The notes under the pieces: model-generated
What the model saw: only the letters and a program-made list of their open reading frames with translations
Told to the model about the DNA's origin: nothing
Databases searched by the model: none
Program-made: the position numbers and the translations under genes
Source of the DNA: Modestobacter sp.
Lineage (GTDB): Bacteria > Actinomycetota > Actinomycetes > Mycobacteriales > Geodermatophilaceae
Length of the DNA stretch: 21,080 bases
Direction: 5' to 3'
NCBI GenBank assembly: GCA_025965635.1
Contig: JAOPWO010000096.1
Location: 1 to 21,080, forward strand
Part shown: positions 8,803-15,010 of the stretch, in pieces
Layout of the letters: each line of letters begins with the position of its first letter
Numbering within the stretch: the stretch's first letter is position 1

Positions 8803-8860
8803 GGCACGCACGTGTCGCCCCCATCGGGCCGTTGCCCACCACTGTCAGCGCCATGGCGGG

Positions 8861-8890
8861 AACGTAAGACAGACCCTTTGCAGACCACAA
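8861..8890 (-). promoter_or_regulatory. Candidate promoter of the liv-amidase operon
   Basis: On the minus strand TTGTGG (8890-8885), an 18-base spacer and TACGTT (8866-8861, fitting the actinobacterial TANNNT -10) point toward livH. The leader would be about 80 bases. Its -35 end lies next to and partly inside the divergent IclR promoter, so one bound regulator could affect both. Confidence 0.35.
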
Positions 8891-8905
8891 TCGCGGATGT
8901 AGCAT
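8878..8905 (+). promoter_or_regulatory. Candidate promoter of the IclR gene, possibly leaderless
   Basis: TTGCAG (8878-8883), 16-base spacer, TAGCAT (8900-8905) in a locally AT-richer patch. The expected start of transcription (8912-8914) falls on the GTG start codon at 8914, so the message may lack a leader, as is common in actinobacteria. An imperfect palindrome AGCATATTTCGCT overlaps the -10 box. Confidence 0.4.
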
Positions 8906-8913
8906 ATTTCGCT

Positions 8914-9684
8914 GTGCGGAATGAGCGACCGGCTCCACCCATCGACGCGGTGGACCGCGCCCTTCGACTGCTGGTCCTGCTGCGCCAGCAGGGTCGGATC
9001 AGCGTCACCGCCACCGCCAGACACCTGGACGTCGCGCCGTCGACTGCGCACCGGCTGCTCAGTGCGCTGTGCCACCGGGACTTCGCCGTCCGGGACCGCG
9101 ATCGCCAGTACCGTCCGGGTCCGGAGCTGAACGAGACCTCCATGCAGCCCCTCTCGATCACCGCGCTACGGCGGGTGGCCCGACCCGCCCTCGAGTGGTT
9201 GCACGCCCGGACCCAGGAGACGAGCCACCTCATGGTGCTGTCGGGTGCGAACGTCCGCTTCATCGACGGCGTCGAAGGGGAGAAGACGCTGCGCGTCGGC
9301 CTCCGCACCGGCCTGCAGTTCCCGGCCTACTGCACGTCCGGAGGCAAGGCCATGCTGGCGGCCGGCCCGAAGGCCCGGGTCGACGAGTTGCACCGGGACG
9401 GCCTGCCCCCCTGGCCCAACGCGCGCATCAAGGACCTGGCGCAACTGCAGCGCCACCTCACGACCATCCGCAGGCAGCGCTACGCCGTCAACCGGGAGGA
9501 GAGCGAACAGGGGATCGTGGCCATCGGCTCGTGCATCCGCGACGACATCGGACGCCCGCAGGCCGCCGTCTCGGTGTCCATCCCGTCCGGGCACTACCGC
9601 CCGGCCGACCTGCTCCGGTACTCGGAGGCCGTGCTCCACGCCACCTGGTCCGTCGAGGCGAGCCTGTTCCGCACATCTCCCTGA
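8914..9684 (+). CDS. IclR-family transcriptional regulator
   Basis: A 256-residue DNA-binding regulator. The N-terminal winged helix-turn-helix spans about residues 10-68 (IDAVDRALRLLVLL, recognition helix near APSTAHRLLSAL at 41-52). The C-terminal IclR ligand domain shows the usual AYCTSGGKAMLA, EESEQGIVAIGSCIRD and PQAAVSVSIPSG segments. GTG 8914 gives the normal family length and no extra tail before the helix-turn-helix. The frame stays open back to 8812, but that extension runs through the promoter region and is not protein-like. It is divergent from the liv-amidase operon and lies before a second amidase gene, so it probably controls both, with the imported amide or its product as ligand (inference). 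Confidence 0.92.
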   Translation: MRNERPAPPIDAVDRALRLLVLLRQQGRISVTATARHLDVAPSTAHRLLSALCHRDFAVRDRDRQYRPGPELNETSMQPLSITALRRVARPALEWLHARTQETSHLMVLSGANVRFIDGVEGEKTLRVGLRTGLQFPAYCTSGGKAMLAAGPKARVDELHRDGLPPWPNARIKDLAQLQRHLTTIRRQRYAVNREESEQGIVAIGSCIRDDIGRPQAAVSVSIPSGHYRPADLLRYSEAVLHATWSVEASLFRTSP

Positions 9685-9765
9685 GCACGGTTCCGGCAGC
9701 ACCCGTCCCAGCCCACCGCGGGCCGGGGCCGCTGAGCCGGCGCGCGGCAGATGTGCGACACGTCG

Positions 9766-9793
9766 TTGACACAGCAGATCTTCCGTGTAGAGG
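9766..9793 (+). promoter_or_regulatory. Candidate promoter of the second amidase
   Basis: TTGACA (9766-9771) is a perfect -35 box; TAGAGG (9788-9793) follows after 16 bases as a weaker -10. It lies in the 178-base gap between the IclR stop and the amidase start, suggesting that the amidase has its own promoter. Confidence 0.4.
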
Positions 9794-9862
9794 ATGACCG
9801 GCCGTGCCGGCCGTCACACCCTCCACGCCGGCGTCCCACCGTCCGCCTCAGGAAGGCAAGCC

Positions 9863-11311
9863 ATGACAGCTGGAACCCAGAACGCTCCGGGGAACGCCGA
9901 GGAACTGTGGCGGTGGCCGGCGACCCGGATCGCCGCCGGGATCGCCACCGGGCTGATCTCCGCACGGGAAGCCGTGGAGAGCAGCCTCGCTCGCATCGAG
10001 GCGGTCAACCCGCAGCTCAACGCCCTGGTCGAGGTCTCCGCCGAGGAGGCCTTGGAGGCCGCGGACGAGGCCGACCGGCTCACCCGCTCCGGCGCACCGC
10101 TGGGCCCCCTGCACGGCGTCCCGGTCGCGATCAAGGTGAACTCCGACCAGGCCGGGCACGCGACGACCAACGGGGTCGTGGCCTTCAAGGACGCCATCGC
10201 CACCACCGACAGCCCGCACGTGGCGAACCTCCGGCAGTCCGGTGCGATCCTGGTCGCCCGCAGCAACACCCCGGCGTTCTCCTACCGGTGGTTCACCGAC
10301 AACGACCTGCACGGACGCACGCTGAACCCGTGGGACGCCACCCGCACCCCCGGCGGCTCCAGCGGCGGCGCCAGCTCGGCCGTCGCGTCGGGCATGGTCC
10401 CGATCGGCCACGGGAACGACATCGGTGGCTCCGTCCGGCATCCCGCCTACGCCTGTGGTCTCGTCGGCCTCCGGCCCACCGTGGGACGGGTGGCCGGGCT
10501 CTACGGCCCGCCGGACGCCGACCCGGCGCTGTCCGTGCAGTCCATGCTGGTCCAGGGGCCGCTGGCCCGCTCGGTCGCCGACGTGCGGCTGGCGCTCTCC
10601 GCGATGACCGGCGCCGACCCCCGCGATCCCTTCCACGCACCCGGAGCGCCCGCCGCACCGCCCGCCGAGCGACCGCTCCGGGTGGCGCTGGTCAGGGACC
10701 ACGGCGTCGCTGCGCCGACACCGGCCGTCGACGAGGCCCTGGACCAGGCCGCGGCGTGGCTGACCGACGCCGGCTACGTCGTCGAGGAGGTCGACCTGCC
10801 GCTGCTGGCCGAGGCCTACCGCCTCTGGTACCTGCTGTGCATGGAGGAGTTCCGCCAGATCATGCCGCTGGTCGAGGAGGTCGGCGACGAGGGGATGAAG
10901 AAGGCGGCCGAGGGCTACTACGCCGTCTCCTCGGAGTGGTGGGGCACCCAGCCCAGCCTGACCGACTACATGAACGGCTATGCCCGCCGGGGCACGCTGA
11001 TCCGCATGCTCGGTGAGTTCATGCAGCGCTACTCCACCGTCCTGCTGCCGGTGTCCGCCGAGCAGGCCTTCGAGCAGGACGCCGACATCGTCAGCATCGA
11101 GAGCATGCGGCGGGTGATGGCCGCCCAGGCGTCGATGATGGCCATCCCCGTCCTCGGCTTCCCGGCGCTGTCGGTGCCCACCGGCATCACCGGCGGGCTG
11201 CCCGTCGGCGTGCAGCTGCTCGGCCGGCGCTTCGACGAGGACGGCATCCTCGACGCCGCCGCGGTGATCGAGGCCCGGGCCGGCACGTTCACGCCGATCG
11301 ACCCGCGCTGA
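9863..11311 (+). CDS. Amidase (amidase signature family), second copy
   Basis: A 482-residue amide hydrolase with the complete triad Lys91 (PVAIKVNSD), Ser166 (TPGGSSGGA) and Ser190 (NDIGGSVRHPA). ATG 9863 is preceded by AGGAAGG (9850-9856) at a 6-base spacing; a longer frame from 9794 lacks such a site and adds a non-conserved tail. It is a close paralogue of the amidase at 2839-4257 over its whole length, and a third, broken relative lies just downstream. Two active copies on either side of the transporter and IclR gene suggest related substrates or differing regulation. Cytoplasmic: no signal peptide. Confidence 0.93.
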   Translation: MTAGTQNAPGNAEELWRWPATRIAAGIATGLISAREAVESSLARIEAVNPQLNALVEVSAEEALEAADEADRLTRSGAPLGPLHGVPVAIKVNSDQAGHATTNGVVAFKDAIATTDSPHVANLRQSGAILVARSNTPAFSYRWFTDNDLHGRTLNPWDATRTPGGSSGGASSAVASGMVPIGHGNDIGGSVRHPAYACGLVGLRPTVGRVAGLYGPPDADPALSVQSMLVQGPLARSVADVRLALSAMTGADPRDPFHAPGAPAAPPAERPLRVALVRDHGVAAPTPAVDEALDQAAAWLTDAGYVVEEVDLPLLAEAYRLWYLLCMEEFRQIMPLVEEVGDEGMKKAAEGYYAVSSEWWGTQPSLTDYMNGYARRGTLIRMLGEFMQRYSTVLLPVSAEQAFEQDADIVSIESMRRVMAAQASMMAIPVLGFPALSVPTGITGGLPVGVQLLGRRFDEDGILDAAAVIEARAGTFTPIDPR

Positions 11312-11317
11312 CCAGCC

Positions 11318-11355
11318 GGCTGGGGGTCACCGTCTCGCGGCGGTGACCCCCAGCT
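11318..11355 (+). terminator. Strong hairpin after the second amidase
   Basis: The arms CTGGGGGTCACCG (11320-11332) and CGGTGACCCCCAG (11341-11353) pair perfectly over 13 bp with an 8-base loop. One more G-C and a G-T pair extend it outward. It begins 7 bases after the stop codon. There is no T-run, as is usual for actinobacterial terminators. Confidence 0.8.
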
Positions 11356-11402
11356 GACGTGTCCGGCGTCCGACCCGGGAGACCAGCCGGCCCGCGCGCT
11401 GG

Positions 11403-11902
11403 CCCGGGCGACGTCTCTCCCGGGAGGTCGTGGCCAGCCGCGTGGCCCGCGTCGGCATCACCGCTGCCCGCATGGCACTGGGCCGCTGCACGGCCTGCCG
11501 GTCGCCGTGAGGATCAGCAGCGACCAGACCGCGACCAGCAACGGCGTGCCCGAGGTCGGCATCACGGTGGAGATGCCGCCGCTGAGCGACCGGGTCCCCT
11601 CCTGCAAGGAGTGGCGGCTCGGCATCCCGGACCGCGACGGGATCTCGGAGATCAGCTGGGGCATGTCCTGCGACGCCTGGACGGAGCGCCTCCCGCACTC
11701 GGGGACCGAGGCGCGCCGGGCCGAGAACTACCGGGCCGCCCACCGTCTCGTCATGACCGACCTGCCCCTGCTGCCCGTCCGCACCGCCACCTCCGGTGCC
11801 GGGGTGCATGGTCCCCGGGTGCGGGACGTCCGTGTCCCCCGACAGAACTGGCACGACGTCACCCGGGTCCGGCTCGACGTGTCCTCCGCGCCCGAGGGCT
11901 GA
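11403..11902 (+). pseudogene. Broken third amidase joined to the C-terminus of a peptide-type substrate-binding protein
   Basis: In frame 3 from about 11421, SREVVASRVARV resembles the amidase N-terminal helix (ISAREAVESSLARI). After a gap and a frame change, frame 2 from about 11480 reads GPLHGLPVAVRISSDQTATS, matching GPLHGVPVAIKVNSDQ of the two intact amidases; the lysine is Arg here. From about 11543 the same frame stops looking like amidase and reads EVGITVEMPPL, WGMSCDAW, NYRAAHRLVMTDLPLLPV and QNWHDVTRVRLD, ending at TGA 11902. That order and wording fit the C-terminus of family-5 (oligopeptide/nickel type) solute-binding proteins. A GTG at 11507 could start a 131-residue product, but with no signal peptide and half-domains it is very unlikely to work. 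I read it as a deletion scar next to a tandem amidase duplicate. Confidence 0.55.
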
Positions 11903-11971
11903 CAGCCTGCAGACTCCGCACCGCCGGTGCACGGCCGCACCGGCGACGTCGCGGGAGGAAGGGGACGAGCC

Positions 11972-12622
11972 GTGATCGCCGGATCCACGGTGCTGCTCCT
12001 GCTGGACCTCATCGGCACCTTCGCCTTCGCCCTCAACGGCGCGCTGACGGCGCTGCGCGCCACCCGGCTGGACATCGTCGGCGTCGTCACCCTGGGCATG
12101 ATCACCGCGCTCGGCGGCGGCACCATCCGCGACGTCCTGCTGGACAGCCTGCCGCCGGCCACGTTCCTCGACTGGCGCTACCTGGTCGTGGCCGCGACCG
12201 GGGGCGCGATCGCCTTCTTCCTCGGGCGCCACCTGGACCGGCTCAACGGGCCGATCAACGTGCTGGACGCCGTGGGGCTGGCCCTGTTCGCCGTCACCGG
12301 TGCCGGCAAGGCCGTGCAGCTGGGCTTCGGTCCGGCGCAGTCGGTCATCGTCGGCGCGATCACCGCCGTCGGCGGCGGCACGATCCGCGACGTCCTGATC
12401 GGCCGCGTCCCCTCGGTGCTCAGCAGCGGGCTCTACGCCATCCCGGCCCTGATGGGGGCCACCGCCGCCGTCGTCGCCGGCGTGTTCGGGGCGGACGGCC
12501 TGACCGTCTCGGTCGGCGCGGCCGTGCTGTGCTTCGTCGTCCGCATGGCCGGCGTCCGCTACGACCTCAACGCACCCTTCCCCCCGGCTGCCCCGGACCC
12601 CGGCCCCGGCGACGCCGGCTGA
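11972..12622 (+). CDS. UPF0126 / bacterial TRIC-type membrane channel protein
   Basis: A 216-residue membrane protein with about seven hydrophobic helices and an internal duplication. The motif GGGTIRDVL occurs at residues 48-56 and again at 134-142, each after a glycine-rich helix, which is diagnostic of the UPF0126 (YadS/TRIC-like) family. Bacterial members form trimeric cation channels; a glycine-transport role was once proposed. GTG 11972 has GGAGGAAGGGG (11954-11964) upstream, and the first helix (STVLLLLDLIGTFAFALNGA) starts at once, as in the family. The C-terminus is a short Pro/Gly tail. It is isolated between two pseudogenes and has no evident operon partner. Confidence 0.9.
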   Translation: MIAGSTVLLLLDLIGTFAFALNGALTALRATRLDIVGVVTLGMITALGGGTIRDVLLDSLPPATFLDWRYLVVAATGGAIAFFLGRHLDRLNGPINVLDAVGLALFAVTGAGKAVQLGFGPAQSVIVGAITAVGGGTIRDVLIGRVPSVLSSGLYAIPALMGATAAVVAGVFGADGLTVSVGAAVLCFVVRMAGVRYDLNAPFPPAAPDPGPGDAG

Positions 12623-12638
12623 CCCAGCGGCGGGGCGG

Positions 12639-12944
12639 TCAAGGCGCCAGCCAGGCCAGGGCGGCCACCACGAGCGCCTGGGTGCCGGTGTCCAGGGTCG
12701 GCTGGACGGACCGGGCCAAGGCGGCGCAGTGGGTCGACCCGCCGACGACGCCGATGCCGCCGACTCCTCGTGCACCTCGGAGCCGGTCCTGCGGAGCCGG
12801 CCGGCGACCCGCGCGGCCCTCCGCTCCTCCCGGTACGAGAGCTCGGGGTGCTGGTGGAGGTCCCGGTGCGGCTGCTCCTGCCACGGCCGGGAGTCCGCCA
12901 GGCCGGAGGCAGGACGGAGGCGACTGCCGGGTCCCCGCTGTCAT
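12639..12944 (-). pseudogene. Collapsed M20-family amidohydrolase/peptidase
   Basis: Both ends of an M20 metallopeptidase-type amidohydrolase survive with the middle missing. In one frame (about 12895-12767) DLHQHPELSYREERRAARVA then GSEVHE matches the N-terminal metal-domain start (family roughly DLHRHPELSFQEHRTA). After a one-base loss near 12765 the match continues in the next frame as GVGGIGVVGG. It then jumps directly to THCAALARSVQPTLDTG and ALVVAALAWL, the typical C-terminal helix, ending at TGA 12639. About 100 codons remain of a family usually near 400. The metal ligands of the middle section are absent. ATG 12944 may be the original start. Confidence 0.6.
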
Positions 12945-12986
12945 CGGCCCGGTTCGGCCCCGGCCGCGCCCACGACAGCGGCGGGC

Positions 12987-14168
12987 TCAGGACCGCCGGG
13001 CGGGCAGGATCCGGCCGCGGGCTTCGCCGAACCCCAGCCGGACGCCGTCCCGGCCCGGGGCCGAGCCGGTGATCACGACCTCGTCACCGTCCTCGAGGAA
13101 TGTGCGCTGCTCGCCGTCGACGTCCACCGGTTCCGCCCCGCCCCAGGTGAGCTCGATGAACGCGCCGCGGGTGTCCCGCCCGGGTCCCGAGATCGTGCCG
13201 GAGGCGAAGAGGTCCCCGGTCCGCGACGGGGCGCCGTTGACGGTCAGGTGCGCCAGCATCTGCGCCGGGGACCAGTACATCTCCCGGTAGGGCGGGCGGC
13301 TCACCTCGGTGCCGTTCCAGCGGACCGAGAGGTCGACGTCCAGCCCCCACGGCGGGTCCATCGCCAGGTAGGGCAGCACCGCCGGCTGCTGGACCGGCGT
13401 GGGCACCCGGGCCGGCTGCAGCGCGAGCAGCGGCACCACCCAGGGGGAGATGGTCGAGGCGAACGACTTGCCCAGGTTGGGCCCGAGCGGGACGTACTCC
13501 CAGGCCTGGATGTCGCGCGCGGACCAGTCGTTGAAGAGCACCACCCCGAAGATGTGCCGGTCGGCCTCGGCCACCGGGATGGTGTCCCCCATCGCCGACC
13601 CCGTGCCGACGACGAAGCCCAGCTCCGCCTCGATGTCCAGTCGCACCGACGGGCCGAACACCGGGCCCGGGTCGTCCGTGCCCTTGCGCTGGCCGCACGG
13701 CCGGACGATGTCGGTGCCCGAGACGACGATCGAGCCGGCCCGGCCGTGGTACCCGACCGGCAGGTGCTTCCAGTTGGGCATCAGCGGGTCGGGGTTGTCC
13801 GGCCGGAACAGCCGGCCGAGGTTCGCCGCGTGGTGCTCGGAGGCGTAGAAGTCGACGTAGTCGGCGACCTCGACGGGCAGGTGCAGCGTCACGTCGTCCA
13901 CCGCGTGCACCGCCTCGGCCGGGATGTCCCCCACCACCCGCGCGGTGATCTCGCGGCGCACCGCGACCCACCGGTCGTGTCCCTGGGCCATGAACGCGTT
14001 CAGGCTCGGCCGGGCGAACACGTCGTCGCCCAGCAGGACGGCCAGGTCGAGCACGGCGTCGCCCAGCCGGGTGCCGACCCGGGGGGCCGACCCCCCCACC
14101 GAGAAGACGCCGTAGGGCAGGTTCTGCACGCCGAACAGCGAGTCGGCGGGCACGGGCACGGTGGTCAT
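12987..14168 (-). CDS. fahA: Fumarylacetoacetase
   Basis: A 393-residue hydrolase that splits fumarylacetoacetate to fumarate and acetoacetate, the last step of the homogentisate route of tyrosine breakdown. The family N-domain (PYGVFSVGG) is followed by the catalytic domain. Visible residues are Asp106 in YVDFYASEHHAANLG, His113 (general base position), Glu180 and Glu182 in RLDIEAELGFVVG, and Asp214 in FNDWSARDIQ, which match the metal ligands and catalytic His of the family. PNWKHLPVGYHGRAGSIVVS is also characteristic. ATG 14168 overlaps the stop of the upstream hmgA-like ORF by one base (TGATG), so translation is coupled. Length is normal (about 400). Confidence 0.95.
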   Translation of the reverse strand: MTTVPVPADSLFGVQNLPYGVFSVGGSAPRVGTRLGDAVLDLAVLLGDDVFARPSLNAFMAQGHDRWVAVRREITARVVGDIPAEAVHAVDDVTLHLPVEVADYVDFYASEHHAANLGRLFRPDNPDPLMPNWKHLPVGYHGRAGSIVVSGTDIVRPCGQRKGTDDPGPVFGPSVRLDIEAELGFVVGTGSAMGDTIPVAEADRHIFGVVLFNDWSARDIQAWEYVPLGPNLGKSFASTISPWVVPLLALQPARVPTPVQQPAVLPYLAMDPPWGLDVDLSVRWNGTEVSRPPYREMYWSPAQMLAHLTVNGAPSRTGDLFASGTISGPGRDTRGAFIELTWGGAEPVDVDGEQRTFLEDGDEVVITGSAPGRDGVRLGFGEARGRILPARRS

Positions 14169-15001
14169 CAGCGGTCCCCGGCCTGGTCGTTCCAGGTCGC
14201 CCGGCGTCCGCTGGACCAGGACCTGGACCAGGACCAGGCGTAGCGGCGGTCGTCGACGGCGGTGCCGGCCTCGCCGAGGTCGAGGGGGCGGAAGGTGTCG
14301 ACCATGACGGCGGTCTCCTCGAAGTGCTCGGCGCCCAGGCAGTTCTCGATGGCGCCGGGCTGGGGGCCGTGGGAGTGCCCGCCGGGGTGGACCGGGATCG
14401 AGCCCCGCCCGATGCCGGAGCCCTTGCGGGCCTCGTAGTCCCCGTCGACGTAGAACATGATCTCCTCGGAGTCGACGTTGGAGTGGTAGCAGGGCACCGG
14501 GACCGCCAGGGGGTGGTGGTCGACCTTGCGGGGCACGAAGTTGCAGATCACGAAGTTCTGGGCTTCGAACACCTGGTGCACCGGTGGCGGCCGGTGCACC
14601 CGGCCGGTGATCGGCTCGAAGTCGGCGATGGTGAACGCGTAGGGGTAGAGGCAGCCGTCCCAGCCGATGACGTCGAAGGGGTGGGTCGGGGTGACGTGGA
14701 CGGTGCCGGCCAGCCCGTCGGGACCGGGGCCGCAGTGCTCGGCGAACACCTCCCGGTGCACTCCCTGCCCGACCGGGAGGAGAGGTCCGGGCGGCCGAGC
14801 GCTGGCTGCGCCCTTGGCCTCGCGCCGGCGCAGCAGCTCGACCTGGAGGGCCCGTTCCAGCCCGGACCGCGCGGCCGGCAGCGCGGACGGCGAGACGGGC
14901 AGCCGCTCCGCCGCCGCGCTGATCGTGCCCGCCTCCGCGACGGCGGTGAACGCCGCCAGTTGGTCCATCGTGGAGGCGGGTGCGCCCTCGGCCCGGGACA
15001 C
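14168..15001 (-). CDS. Chimeric ORF: LysR-type N-terminus fused to C-terminal half of homogentisate 1,2-dioxygenase
   Basis: 277 residues from GTG 15001 (GAGG 7 bases upstream, 9 bases after the ppsA stop); ATG 14968 is an alternative. Residues 12-103 resemble a LysR helix-turn-helix and linker: MDQLAAFTAVAEAGTISAAA, AERLPVSPSAL, GLERALQVELLRRREAKGA, then LLPVGQGVHREV and DGLAGTVHV. Prolines in the helices suggest decay. From about 106 (THPFDVIGWDGCLYPYAF, DFEPITGRVHRPPPVHQ) it is the catalytic half of an actinobacterial homogentisate dioxygenase. The iron-ligand positions are kept: His173, Glu179 and His211. Normal enzymes are about 390-430 residues, so roughly 200 N-terminal residues are missing. 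It looks like an in-frame deletion fusion of neighbouring lysR and hmgA genes. Activity is doubtful; it may be a pseudogene or leader for fahA. Confidence 0.75.
   Translation of the reverse strand: MSRAEGAPASTMDQLAAFTAVAEAGTISAAAERLPVSPSALPAARSGLERALQVELLRRREAKGAASARPPGPLLPVGQGVHREVFAEHCGPGPDGLAGTVHVTPTHPFDVIGWDGCLYPYAFTIADFEPITGRVHRPPPVHQVFEAQNFVICNFVPRKVDHHPLAVPVPCYHSNVDSEEIMFYVDGDYEARKGSGIGRGSIPVHPGGHSHGPQPGAIENCLGAEHFEETAVMVDTFRPLDLGEAGTAVDDRRYAWSWSRSWSSGRRATWNDQAGDR
14212..14235. repeat. 12-base tandem repeat in the 3' end of the hmgA-like ORF
   Basis: TGGACCAGGACC occurs twice in direct succession and the next bases start a partial third copy. The repeat is in frame (four codons) and produces the Trp/Ser-rich tail WSWSRSWSSG after the conserved end of the dioxygenase domain. 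Confidence 0.8.
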
Positions 15002-15010
15002 GCCGGGACC

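Noticed and set aside
6691..8811. Apparent 706-residue protein containing the binding lipoprotein
   Set aside because: The upstream half is an out-of-frame reading of livH. A signal peptide and lipobox follow ATG 7890, which overlaps the livH stop.
11359..13290. Plus-strand frame of about 640 codons across the decay zone
   Set aside because: It crosses the TRIC-like gene and part of fahA out of frame and gives Arg/Pro/Gly-rich sequence without any domain.
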